From an archaeon (GTDB lineage: Archaea > Thermoproteota > Nitrososphaeria > Nitrososphaerales > Nitrosopumilaceae): a stretch of 64,000 nt of DNA. Position 1 is the first letter of the stretch. Every line of letters begins with the position of its first letter. The notes under the pieces were generated by a model that worked only from the letters and a program-made list of their open reading frames with translations, did no database searches and was not told the origin of the DNA. Where the stretch lies: contig JAJRWR010000008.1 of NCBI GenBank assembly GCA_024276695.1, positions 1-64,000 of the forward strand, written 5' to 3'. Below, piece after piece: positions 44,962 through 54,006 of the stretch. The translations under genes and the position numbers were made by a program.

Positions 44962-46326
44962 CTAACTCATTGAGCTAACTTGTTCTTTACAGATATCAGC
45001 GCCACATTTGCATGTTCCATCACAAAGACATGCACCTTGCATTGCACAGTCACATTCAGAACCCATTTCAGCAGACGCTGCACATCCACATGCTGCCTCG
45101 TCCTGAGTAGAAGGAGTTGTTTGTGGGGGAGAGCTCTGTTGAGATACCTCTTCATAAACACTACGTGTTTGTTGATAATCAGAATCATCTTTGAGTTGTG
45201 CCTCACCCCTATTGGTTTGATAGCCACCAGAGGAAGCACTGGTTTGGTAACCAACTAGTCTATTCGGATCAATTCCTTGCTGACCTTGTTGTTCGTTTTT
45301 GAGTGATCTGCTACTAATAAAGAAAAATGCAATACCGGCAACAGCTGCTATACCAGCCATACCGTAAACTATCATTACAGGGAAATCACCAGTTGATGTA
45401 GTCATATAATCAGAAGGAGGAGTTGGAGTAACACCGGCAATTTCTACTCCATCTAAAATATCTAAAGCGCCAAATCCGATTGTGGCCAATTGTGCCTGAT
45501 CAGATGATTGAACACTTCTAATAACATATGGTTGGTCAGCCATGATTTCAGCCTCAAAGACTCTTTCAACTTGTCTTCCTTCTCTAATACTACTTTCACC
45601 CATAGTCCATGAAGATACAACAAATCCTGAAATTTCCTCATTTAGTCCAAATGTTCCAGCATCCACATTGATTCCAGTAGGATCAAACAAAAAGTGCCAG
45701 TTAGTTAATGGTTGTTCTAAAATGAAATCAGCATTAATCATATTACGACTTAAAATTTCTTCAGCCTCAGTTCCAACAACAATATTGTAAAGTATGGGTT
45801 CCTCTTCTTGAAGTAAGTTAATAGGATGATTGATATCAACGCCATCAATTATTATTTTTTCATTTGTAGAAAGACCTCTCCATCCCAAGTCAATCAATGT
45901 TCTAGTTTGATCTTGAGTGATCACATAGTTACTCAAGGTTCCACTCAAAATAACTTTGTAATCAATTGAAGAATTAATACTTCTACCCTTTAGATGAATG
46001 TCATACAAAACATTAAGATCTGAAATTCTTGCTTGACTACCATCATTTGCAATATTTTCATTTAATTTGGACATAAGATTTTGAACCCCAGGATTAGATG
46101 AATCAGCAGTGCCACTCAAAGTCCAAGTTTTTTGGCGCAATTCATCAAACAATTGACCCCCATTGGGATATTCAATGAAAATGGTTTTTTGATAGTTCAT
46201 TTTAAATGGAGATGTTTCAGTATTAGGGTTAATCCTAGCATCTAATTGTGCAGCCCAAACAGGAGTACTTGTACCAACAACAATAAGAGTTGCTAGCAAA
46301 ACAGACACAATTAAAGCTCGAGACAC
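44962..46326 (-). CDS. Secreted/membrane protein with cysteine-rich cytoplasmic tail
   Basis: The 454-residue protein (GTG start) has a signal peptide (residues 1-25, ending VWA), a beta-rich extracellular region of about 300 residues, one transmembrane helix (VMIVYGMAGIAAVAGIAFFF) with a basic stop, then a Gln/Ser-rich cytoplasmic tail. The last 45 residues carry nine cysteines, mostly as CGC, CDC, CLC and CKC pairs, like a metallothionein. The external part could be a receptor or surface-layer partner, and the tail could bind copper or zinc. Family unknown. It is divergent from cofD. Confidence 0.85.
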   Translation of the reverse strand: MSRALIVSVLLATLIVVGTSTPVWAAQLDARINPNTETSPFKMNYQKTIFIEYPNGGQLFDELRQKTWTLSGTADSSNPGVQNLMSKLNENIANDGSQARISDLNVLYDIHLKGRSINSSIDYKVILSGTLSNYVITQDQTRTLIDLGWRGLSTNEKIIIDGVDINHPINLLQEEEPILYNIVVGTEAEEILSRNMINADFILEQPLTNWHFLFDPTGINVDAGTFGLNEEISGFVVSSWTMGESSIREGRQVERVFEAEIMADQPYVIRSVQSSDQAQLATIGFGALDILDGVEIAGVTPTPPSDYMTTSTGDFPVMIVYGMAGIAAVAGIAFFFISSRSLKNEQQGQQGIDPNRLVGYQTSASSGGYQTNRGEAQLKDDSDYQQTRSVYEEVSQQSSPPQTTPSTQDEAACGCAASAEMGSECDCAMQGACLCDGTCKCGADICKEQVSSMS

Positions 46327-46443
46327 GTGTAAAATCCATGAAAATAAGGTAATAAACTTATCCTAATTATTCAGATCGGCAATTTTTGAAAAAGTAATAT
46401 TGAGTGTCAATAATCAGATAATCGGTTTTAGAGGAAATATGAT

Positions 46444-47364
46444 ATGATTACAGTCTTAGCAGGTGGAACAGGGTCGGTAAAACTAGTCAGAGGATTAGTT
46501 GCCCAAGAATCCAAAGTCAATGTTATCAGTAATGTGGGAGATAATTATTGGCTATACGGACTTTATGTTTGTCCAGATATTGATACCATCATATACGGAT
46601 TAGCAGATTTGCTTGATCAAGAAAGGGGATGGGGTATGAAAAAAGACACATTCAACTTTTTACGTCAAATGGAAGTTTTTGGTGAAGAGACATGGTTTAG
46701 AGTTGGAGATAGAGATGCTGCAACTCATTTGATTAGAACTAACATGTTGAAAAATGGAAAGAATCTGAGCGATATTACAAAATGGATGTGTGAAAAATTT
46801 GCAGTTAGTGCAAACATCATACCAGTTACAGATAACAGTATCGAAACAAGGATTACCACAGATAAAGGAGAATTGCATTTGCAAGAGTATTGGGTCAAAC
46901 ATAGAGGCAAAGATCCAGTTGAGGGAATTCAGTATATTGGAGCAGACAAGGCTCGTCCAAATCCTGAAGCAGTAAATGCAATTCATGATGCAGATATGAT
47001 AATTTTAGCACCAGGGAATCCATTAACATCAATTGGACCAATGCTTCAGATTAAAGGGATTAGAAAAGAATTATCAAAAATAAAGAAAAAAGTGGTTGCA
47101 ATTAGCCCATTAATTGGAGATAATGCAATTAGCGGACCTGCTGCAAAATACATGCAGGCTGCAGGAATTGAATCAAATGCTTATGGATTAGCAAAAATGT
47201 ATTCCGATGTATGTTCAAACATTATAGTAGATACCAAAGATAGAATGTTAGTGAAAAAAATTCAAAGTTTGGATATGAAAGTGTTTGAAACAAAAATCAC
47301 TATGAAAAATAAATTAGCAGAGGATGCATTAGCAAATTTCATTTTAAAACAAGTACACGTATAA
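46444..47364 (+). CDS. cofD: 2-phospho-L-lactate transferase
   Basis: The 306-residue CofD has AGGTGSVKLVRGL at the start, NVGDNYWLYGLYVCPDIDTI and the conserved APGNPLTSIGPML segment. It transfers the phospholactyl group to FO, giving F420-0. cofC follows after one base (TTG start at 47366), so the pair is an operon; cofE is 30 kb away. Confidence 0.96.
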   Translation: MITVLAGGTGSVKLVRGLVAQESKVNVISNVGDNYWLYGLYVCPDIDTIIYGLADLLDQERGWGMKKDTFNFLRQMEVFGEETWFRVGDRDAATHLIRTNMLKNGKNLSDITKWMCEKFAVSANIIPVTDNSIETRITTDKGELHLQEYWVKHRGKDPVEGIQYIGADKARPNPEAVNAIHDADMIILAPGNPLTSIGPMLQIKGIRKELSKIKKKVVAISPLIGDNAISGPAAKYMQAAGIESNAYGLAKMYSDVCSNIIVDTKDRMLVKKIQSLDMKVFETKITMKNKLAEDALANFILKQVHV

Positions 47365-47365
47365 T

Positions 47366-48004
47366 TTGAAAATAGCAGCAATTATTCCCGTAAAGACTTT
47401 CTCTAAAGCAAAAACTCGTTTAGATTTATCTCCACAGCAAGTTGAAGATTTGTGCAAAGTTATGTTAGATGAAATTTTACACATATTATCGATATCACCT
47501 CAAATCGAAAAAATAATCATGGTGACAAAAGAAGAAAAAGCAATTAAAATTGGAGAAAAACACAATACAATTACAATAAGGGATGAAAAAGAAGAGAGCG
47601 TCAACAGTGCAGTTGCATTAGCAGACAAATATCTTTTAGAAAATAACTTTGATGCTTCAATCGTATTTCCTCAAGACATCCCATTTATCAAAACTCAAGA
47701 CATTGATTTTATGCTAAACTACAAAATGCATCCAAATTTTGCAATCATAGTACCATCCAGAAGATTTGATGGGACAAATGCATTAGCAAGAATGCCCATA
47801 AATTTGATGAATACACATTATGACGAAGACAGTTACAAAATTCACATGAATACAGCAAAACAGCATACACTCAATGTTGCCATGGTATTTGTGAAAAGGA
47901 TAATGTGGGATGTCGATAATGCAGAAGATTTGAAATTCCTGCTAGAACAAAATGAAAAACCAGAAATTTCAGAAAAAATCAAAAGAATATTAGAATTAAA
48001 CTAA
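47366..48004 (+). CDS. cofC: 2-phospho-L-lactate guanylyltransferase
   Basis: The 212-residue protein begins AAIIPVKTFSKAKTRL, the nucleotidyltransferase signature of CofC, and has FPQDIPFIKTQDIDFML with the metal-binding Asp. It activates phospholactate (or phosphoenolpyruvate) with GTP for CofD. It is co-transcribed with cofD. Substrate preference cannot be read. Confidence 0.94.
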   Translation: MKIAAIIPVKTFSKAKTRLDLSPQQVEDLCKVMLDEILHILSISPQIEKIIMVTKEEKAIKIGEKHNTITIRDEKEESVNSAVALADKYLLENNFDASIVFPQDIPFIKTQDIDFMLNYKMHPNFAIIVPSRRFDGTNALARMPINLMNTHYDEDSYKIHMNTAKQHTLNVAMVFVKRIMWDVDNAEDLKFLLEQNEKPEISEKIKRILELN

Positions 48005-48120
48005 AAAATCAGGAACAGATGATCATAAATATTCAGAATAGATACGAAATTAACAACAAACTTATAAGTAATGAATTAGAAATTCTTAAATATTATCATA
48101 AAAGGTTTTGAGAAAGAAAA

Positions 48121-49029
48121 ATGGTTAAAACAAGCAATCCAAAAGACAAGTGTCCTAGGTGTGGCAAGGGAACTCTAGTTACAGATGCCAACACAGGAGA
48201 GAATTTTTGCGGAAAATGTGGATTTGTCATTACTGACAAAGTAGAAGAATCAGGTCCTGAATGGAGGTCATTCTCAAATGAAGGTGAAAATAAAAGCAGA
48301 GCAGGAGTTCCGACATCACTTGCTATGCACGATATGGGTTTATCCACTGTAATCAACCCACAAAACAGAGACGCCACAGGTAAACCGCTAACTGCAGCAA
48401 TGAAAAGCACTATTGAACGATTACGAACTTGGGATAGCAGAAGTCAAGTTCATGAACCAGTAGATAGAAATTTCAGACAAGCATTTAGTGAATTAGACAG
48501 ATTAAAAGACAAATTAGCTGTAGGGGATTCAGTAATTGAAAAAGCAGCTTACATTTACAGGAAAGCACTCGAAAAAGGACTAGTCAGAGGTCGCTCAATT
48601 TCAGCTTTGATTGCATCTGCACTTTATGCAGCATGTAGAGATACAGAAACTCCAAGAACTCTAAAAGACATAGGTCAAGCAAGTAACATTAAACGTAAAG
48701 ATATTGCAAGGTGTTATCGTTTATTATTAAGGGAATTGAATTTAAAGATGCCAGTTGTGGATCCTGTGAAATGTATTTCAAGAATAGCAAGTAAAGCAGG
48801 ACTATCAGAGAAAACAAAAAGAAAAGCAACAAAGATTCTGCAAACTGCTGAAGAGCAAAAAATTTCAGCAGGTAAAGATCCCATGGGATTAGCTGCCGCT
48901 GCACTTTATGTAGCATGTGTTACAAATGGTGAAAATAAAACTCAGAGAGATGTAGCAGAGGCTGCAGGAGTAACTGAGGTTACAATTAGAAATAGATACA
49001 AAGGTTTGAAAGTAGCATTAAACCTCTAA
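48121..49029 (+). CDS. tfb: Transcription initiation factor IIB
   Basis: The 302-residue TFB has an N-terminal zinc ribbon (Cys11, 14, 30, 33), the B-finger/linker, and two cyclin repeats. It brings RNA polymerase to TBP-bound promoters. The last helix EVTIRNRYKGLK is the BRE-binding helix-turn-helix. It is similar to the TFB at 54.0 kb through most of its length, so the window holds two paralogues. Its 3' end overlaps the convergent CPBP gene by 12 bases. Confidence 0.97.
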   Translation: MVKTSNPKDKCPRCGKGTLVTDANTGENFCGKCGFVITDKVEESGPEWRSFSNEGENKSRAGVPTSLAMHDMGLSTVINPQNRDATGKPLTAAMKSTIERLRTWDSRSQVHEPVDRNFRQAFSELDRLKDKLAVGDSVIEKAAYIYRKALEKGLVRGRSISALIASALYAACRDTETPRTLKDIGQASNIKRKDIARCYRLLLRELNLKMPVVDPVKCISRIASKAGLSEKTKRKATKILQTAEEQKISAGKDPMGLAAAALYVACVTNGENKTQRDVAEAAGVTEVTIRNRYKGLKVALNL

Positions 49030-50007
49030 ATCAGATTCTTTTTTAGAATAAAATCTGTTTACAAACATAATACCTATTGAGAATGCGCCTGAAACTAAGA
49101 GCAGTAATTCCAAAGAAGACATCAATGAATGTGAAAAAGCATCTTCAATTGAAATCATGTTTATCTGAGAAATAAAATTGGCATATGAAAATACAAAATA
49201 GTTAATAGCCCAATGAATCAAGAGTGTTGCAACAAACCCATATCTTAGATATACCCAGCCAAGAATAATTCCACTTGCGGTAGCTTGTGCAAATTTACCT
49301 TCACTCCATGAATCTCCAAAAGCAACATGTGCGAAACCGAAAAGAATACTTACGAAAATAATCAAAATAATAGCTTTTTTTGAGTCATAAATTTGCAAGT
49401 GGTTTGGATTCCACAAACATTTGATTAGATATTTCACTGAAGATTTGTGGGAATAAATGGCAAACAAAGGAATTCCAATCAAAAGAAGACGGAATCCAAA
49501 TTCTTCAGTTAAAGGAGCAAGAGTGACATAAAAAAATTGTACAAGATCGTTATCACCAAGAGGAGGCACGATTTCAATCTCAAATTCTTCCTGTACAAAA
49601 TTAATTAGAGCTGAAATTAAAATTAAAATAGAAAGCCATTTTGTTACGCCAATCATATAGTTTAGCCGAGTATTGTATCTCCCAAATGAGATTATTGGAG
49701 AAAGGGTTTTCAAGAAATCATGTTTCGGACCCAAAATTGCAATTACAAAAATGACAAGATACAAAGACCATAAAATAACAAACACATCACCTATACTAAC
49801 ATCAATTGGCGCTTGGTATAATTCAGTTCCAATAAAAAGATCCAAATGTGTAAAAGGATATTCATAATTAATATCGCCGCCAATATCACTTTCAAAAACA
49901 ACAAAGAGCCCAATTGGAAAAGATACAAGCAATAAACCGAAAATAACTGAAAGTAATGCAGTGAAAGGGATTCCAACTAATTGGAGTAATCTATTTGAAT
50001 TTTGCAA
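49018..50007 (-). CDS. CPBP-family intramembrane protease-like protein
   Basis: A 329-residue membrane protein with about eight hydrophobic segments. The CPBP (Abi/Rce1) motifs are present: EEFGFR (EExxxR), FGFAHVAFG (FxxxH) and HWAIN (HxxxN). These metal-dependent proteases cut prenylated or membrane proteins or immunity peptides. No bacteriocin-like gene is nearby. Start TTG. Confidence 0.9.
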   Translation of the reverse strand: MQNSNRLLQLVGIPFTALLSVIFGLLLVSFPIGLFVVFESDIGGDINYEYPFTHLDLFIGTELYQAPIDVSIGDVFVILWSLYLVIFVIAILGPKHDFLKTLSPIISFGRYNTRLNYMIGVTKWLSILILISALINFVQEEFEIEIVPPLGDNDLVQFFYVTLAPLTEEFGFRLLLIGIPLFAIYSHKSSVKYLIKCLWNPNHLQIYDSKKAIILIIFVSILFGFAHVAFGDSWSEGKFAQATASGIILGWVYLRYGFVATLLIHWAINYFVFSYANFISQINMISIEDAFSHSLMSSLELLLLVSGAFSIGIMFVNRFYSKKESDLEV

Positions 50008-50013
50008 TTCGTT

Positions 50014-50322
50014 CTAGTGTAGTTCAATAGTATCTTCAGCAAATCCCAAATTTATCAAAGTGTCTTTGATAGTATCTCTATGATCACCTTGTAGGAAGAT
50101 ATAACCTTCTTTTGCAGTTCCTCCACAAGCATATTTATTTTTGAGTTCTTTTGCGACAGTTTCTAAATTATTTAGTTTAGGATCCAATCCTTCAATCATA
50201 GTACCCTTTTTTTTAAATCGCCTAGTTTCTAATCGTATAATTATTTTAGTACTATCTTTGGCAAGTTCACCACAAGCACACAAATCTTCTGGAAGTCCAC
50301 AAGTATTACAAATTACTGCCAT
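50014..50322 (-). CDS. Translation initiation factor aIF1 (SUI1 family)
   Basis: A 102-residue SUI1 protein with an N-terminal CNTCGLPEDLCAC metal-binding segment typical of archaeal aIF1, then the conserved core NKYACGGTAKEGYIFLQGDH. It checks start-codon pairing on the small ribosomal subunit. It is the upstream gene of the CPBP protein, 6 bases away. Confidence 0.95.
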   Translation of the reverse strand: MAVICNTCGLPEDLCACGELAKDSTKIIIRLETRRFKKKGTMIEGLDPKLNNLETVAKELKNKYACGGTAKEGYIFLQGDHRDTIKDTLINLGFAEDTIELH

Positions 50323-50426
50323 ACGTTCGAAATCAATTCAATTATTCACACTATTAAGCCTTGTTTGAATATAAATTAAAAAGGAAAAACAATTGGATTT
50401 TTTAGATAGAAAATTAAAGAAATATT

Positions 50427-50759
50427 ATGGCAGAAGAACTTAGGAAAAAAGCTGCAGAAATGCTACTAAAAGGAGCAACATTACTCAGCGAACCTTGCCC
50501 ATATTGTAAAGGAGTAAGAGTCATGAAAGAAGGACAAGCATTATGCATTAGTTGTGGTCGTAAACCAGAGAAAAAAGAAATTCCAAATCAAAATCCATCA
50601 AAAGATGCTGCATCATCAATAGAAAAAACATTGGAAAAAAAGATGGAAATTCTTACAAAAGAATTAGAACAAGAAATAGATCATGAAAAACAGCAGAATA
50701 TTCTCAAAACGATTAATTCCCTATTAGAGACAATAGAGAAAGTAAAGGGAAAGCAATAA
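50427..50759 (+). CDS. Sjogren's autoantigen-1 (p27)-like zinc-ribbon protein
   Basis: A 110-residue protein that begins with a helix (AEELRKKAAEMLLKGATLL), followed by CPYC-...-CISCG, the zinc ribbon of the SSSCA1/autoantigen p27 family, then a coiled coil. Its molecular role is not defined; archaeal members are small and often near translation genes, as here beside aIF1. Confidence 0.88.
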   Translation: MAEELRKKAAEMLLKGATLLSEPCPYCKGVRVMKEGQALCISCGRKPEKKEIPNQNPSKDAASSIEKTLEKKMEILTKELEQEIDHEKQQNILKTINSLLETIEKVKGKQ

Positions 50760-50760
50760 A

Positions 50761-51118
50761 ATTTTTCCAGACAAACAAGATTATTTGAGATTAGATTCAG
50801 ATACGTTGCAAAGTAATTTAGAATATTTTGTAATGTATGATAGAGGCAGAAATATCAAAGGTATTACTATTCAAGATTATCTAAAACCAGTCTTTGTTTT
50901 TAGAGGCTAACAGAAAACAGTATTTTCCTAAATCAGTCAACAGATTAATTCCAAAAGATAAGACAAAGAAAGGTAATAGTAAAGCATTTACAATTAAATA
51001 TATTCAAAAAATGTTGGAGATTTTCAACTTCAGAATATTCTAAAGTATTAGAAGAACATCGTGATGAAAGAATTAGAAAAGACTATCATTGAATGGGAGA
51101 CATAGATCCTAAACTTTA
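50761..51118 (+). pseudogene. Decayed ORF in at least three frames
   Basis: This 356-base gap is not random. Frame one reads DYLRLDSDTLQSNLEYFVMYD to a TAA at about 50908; the next frame continues EANRKQYFPKSVNRLIPKDK; a third ends SKVLEEHRDERIRKDYH. Together they look like an original 110-120-residue basic protein broken by several indels. The last part is reminiscent of the end of a recombinase, but that is too weak to claim. The flanking genes are intact on the left and broken on the right. Confidence 0.4.
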
Positions 51119-51310
51119 GAACAAATTAAACGCCGAATGACTGAGTATCTTTTTCACATTTTGTACACTTTGAGCACCAGTCTTTGCACCACATTTGATA
51201 CAATGAAGATTAATTCCCAAAACATCACGAGAAGGGGTTTTTGTTGCTTTTATAATCAGAATTACCATTATTAGAATACCTACTGCAATACCAATCAAAA
51301 CAAGTACCAT
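51116..51310 (-). pseudogene. Frameshifted membrane zinc-ribbon protein
   Basis: From ATG 51308-51310 the frame has one membrane helix (residues 2-20) and the first zinc pair CIKCG, then goes on with a sequence lacking Cys. One frame over, the DNA reads DWCSKCTKCEKDTQSFGV and stops at 51126-51128, giving the second pair. A one-base loss near the TTT at 51183-51185 explains it. The natural product would be a small membrane-tethered zinc ribbon of about 60 residues. Confidence 0.55.
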
Positions 51311-51345
51311 GCATCATACTATCATGCAAACAAGGATATAGAGCT

Positions 51346-52163
51346 TTGATTTTCTATTATACCTTGTCACATACACAAAATAAAATTATAATTAACAAAC
51401 AAGACGTACATGATCACTTTTCAACCGTTGCCTCAAAATATAGAAATATAAGAACGCTTGACACAGAACCCATTTTACACGTTAAAAATCAAATAAATGG
51501 AAAATCTAAAATCAATATGGCAGATGTTGGTTGTGGTGATGGGCGATATTCCTTAGAGTTTTTGAAGCAATTTAAAGACAGATGTTATTTGCACTGCGTA
51601 GATTACAATGAAAACATGTTAAAATCATTGGAGAGATACCTTACAGAACAAAACATTACAAATTTTTGTACAAGACAAGGAGATGCAAATCGACTCCCAT
51701 TAGAAAATGATTCAATGGATTGTATCGTTACATTTAACGCAATACATCACTTGATGTTCCAAAGTTCCTCTCTGAATCACTAAGATCACTTAACGATGAT
51801 GGACATTTATTCATCTACACTAGACTAAGAAATCAAAATTCTAGAAGCATATGGGGAAAGCACTTTCCATTGTTTACATATATGGAAGAACGTTTGTATG
51901 AAATAGATGAGTTGGAGCAACATATTCAAAATGCAGATATGAATATTTATTCCACCAGAGTGTTTGGATATTCTAGAACATCTAGTCTCGACAGATTAGT
52001 TCATCAAGCTAAAAATAATCACTATTCCACCTTTGCCCTATATGAGAAAGAGACCTTTGATGAATCTCTAAAAATATTCAAACAAAATATCAAGAAAAAC
52101 TTTGATGATTTAGAGAAAATTAAATGGACTGATGAAAACATTATGATAGAGATCAGAAAGTGA
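51346..52163 (+). pseudogene. Frameshifted SAM-dependent methyltransferase
   Basis: The first frame (51346-51783) has MADVGCGDGRYSLEF (SAM motif) and IVTFNAIHH, then breaks off. From about 51753 the next frame continues DVPKFLSESLRSLNDDGHLF, the typical methyltransferase segment after motif IV, and runs intact to TGA 52161-52163. One missing base at about 51752 (CACTTGATG) restores a protein of about 270 residues. Nothing tells the substrate. Other decayed genes lie directly upstream. Confidence 0.75.
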
Positions 52164-52169
52164 TTTGAG

Positions 52170-52265
52170 TTATTTTTTACAAATTTTACAATCACAGTCA
52201 AACATACCTGCTTTTCCCATGCATTGATCATGATATTCCTGATAGCATTTATTGCAAGTGACCAT
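52170..52265 (-). CDS. 31-residue cysteine-rich peptide
   Basis: From ATG 52263-52265 the frame reads MVTCNKC, then CMGKAG and ends FDCDCKICKK. Six or seven of 31 residues are Cys in CXXC, CXC and CXXC spacing, suggesting a zinc or copper site. It is convergent with the broken methyltransferase. The Cys pattern is unlikely by chance in AT-rich DNA. Confidence 0.5.
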   Translation of the reverse strand: MVTCNKCYQEYHDQCMGKAGMFDCDCKICKK

Positions 52266-52423
52266 ACATCACATTTCTAAATTGATTTTAAATCTCTTTA
52301 AATGAAGTTTCTTTGGTTTGATGACTATTTCTGAAAACTTGACAGAAATGAATAATCAGTAGATAATTCTCAAAGGTGAGAATTTACGAAAATTTGTTAA
52401 ATTAATTATTGCATTTACTTGTA

Positions 52424-52900
52424 ATGGCTAAAATAAAAAAACTTGCCAAAAAAAGTTCTGCCATAACTCCATCTTTGATATCAGGCTGGTTTGATATTGA
52501 TAAATCAATTGATAACTTGAAAACAGAAATGGAAAAAGCGTTTTCATCTTTTCCATCAATATCCATGCCTACAATGCCTCATGCATCTTGTGATATTATA
52601 GACGAGGGAAAGCAATTCCGAGTAAAGATGGATGCTCCAGGGTTGAAAAAAAATGAGATAAATCTCAATGTAACTGATAATTCTATTGAAGTTACAGGAG
52701 AGCACAAAGAGGAGGAAAAGAAGAAAAATTTTCTAAGAAAAGAAAGACACAGTATATCATATTACCAAACAATTCCACTCTCAGAAAAAATCATCCCAGG
52801 GAAAGCAAAGGCAAAACTCACTGATGGTGTATTAGACATAACATTGCCAAAAAGCAAACCTACTCCGACGCCAAAGAAAAAATCTGTAAAAATACAGTGA
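52424..52900 (+). CDS. hsp20: Small heat shock protein Hsp20
   Basis: About 158 residues from ATG 52424 (an upstream TTG at 52409 is less likely). The alpha-crystallin domain covers residues 52-140 (DEGKQFRVKMDAPGLKKNEI, then GVLDITLPKSKP), followed by a Pro/Lys-rich tail. It holds unfolding proteins in oligomers. It precedes the TBP gene by a 490-base gap. Confidence 0.92.
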   Translation: MAKIKKLAKKSSAITPSLISGWFDIDKSIDNLKTEMEKAFSSFPSISMPTMPHASCDIIDEGKQFRVKMDAPGLKKNEINLNVTDNSIEVTGEHKEEEKKKNFLRKERHSISYYQTIPLSEKIIPGKAKAKLTDGVLDITLPKSKPTPTPKKKSVKIQ

Positions 52901-52922
52901 TTTTCTCTTTTTTATTCATTAA

Positions 52923-53216
52923 TCATGTAATTTTATTTATTTGATCTTTCTCAAGTATTTTTTCCACCTCTTTTAGATAGGTAAGGCAATACAACCTTGG
53001 TTTTTTACAATCTATACATTTTAGATAGTTATAATAATTAATGAATAAAAATATTTGAATATGTATTAAAAAAGATGTCCAATAATTATATTTGAAGATG
53101 CACATAGTTTTATTTTGACAGTTGAAAATATGCAAAATATTTTCAAAAATACAACATGTAAAATATTTAGATAAATTTGTCATTGATAAACAGGAATCTG
53201 AATGAATAGATTCCAC
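52923..53216 (-). other. AT-rich open frame, mostly non-coding; possible small Cys peptide at its end
   Basis: The gap 52901-53388 is very AT-rich. One minus-strand frame is open for 97 codons; only its last 35 codons (CIDCKKPRLYC, then a charged helix) look protein-like. The rest is Ile/Phe/Asn noise. I treat it as unproven. The sequence just before TBP (53340-53388) is extremely AT-rich and should contain its promoter. Confidence 0.25.
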
Positions 53217-53388
53217 TTTCGCCTACTTCATCGGATCCATGTTTAGATTTACTTTAGGAGGTTAATACTTTGACAATTTAAAATTAATTGAAAAATAATT
53301 ACAATTCAAGGTTATTGTTATTTTAAAAAATATTTTGTTCTTTAATTTAAAATTTAATTAAATGTATAATTATCTAAATTCATATTAA

Positions 53389-53949
53389 ATGACTGTCACC
53401 ACACCAATCGTTGAAATTGTGAATGTTGTAGCATCAGCTGTGATAGATGAAAAATTAGATCTAGATAAAATTCAGAAAAAAATTCCAGGCATAGAGTACA
53501 ATCCGGATCAGTTTCCAGGAGCTGTATTTCGTCTAAAAAACCCAAAAACTGCAACATTACTTTTCAGTACAGGAAAAATGGTGTGTACTGGTTCAAAATC
53601 AGAAGATATGGCAAGAAATGCAGTAAAAACAGTTGTTCAGAAATTAAGAAAAGAGAAAATTAAAATCAAAAAAGATGCAATAGTGACAATACAAAATATC
53701 GTATCCTCAATAAACTTGGGAGGGAAAATTCATCTTGAGAAAACAGCACGAACATTACCCCGAAGTATGTATGAGCCTGAACAGTTTCCAGGAGTGATTC
53801 ACAGGATGGTTGATCCAAAAACAGTGGTATTGTTATTTGCATCAGGAAAACTAGTCTGTGTTGGAGCTAAAACTGAAAAAGATGTGTATCGTTCAGTGAA
53901 CAATCTTCACAGCAAACTTGAAGAACTAGACTTGATGTTGTATGATTAA
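53389..53949 (+). CDS. tbp: TATA-box-binding protein
   Basis: The 186-residue TBP has the two saddle repeats. Each contains a DQFPG/EQFPG element and an L-L-F-(S/A)-(T/S)-G-K strand (LLFSTGKMVCTG and LLFASGKLVCVG). It binds the TATA box and recruits TFB. The TFB gene begins 57 bases after it, an arrangement that may co-regulate the two basal factors. Confidence 0.98.
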   Translation: MTVTTPIVEIVNVVASAVIDEKLDLDKIQKKIPGIEYNPDQFPGAVFRLKNPKTATLLFSTGKMVCTGSKSEDMARNAVKTVVQKLRKEKIKIKKDAIVTIQNIVSSINLGGKIHLEKTARTLPRSMYEPEQFPGVIHRMVDPKTVVLLFASGKLVCVGAKTEKDVYRSVNNLHSKLEELDLMLYD

Positions 53950-54006
53950 ATTATTTCAGTAAAATAATTCATAGTTTATTTATCTAAAAGGATATTGTTT
54001 TAGTAT

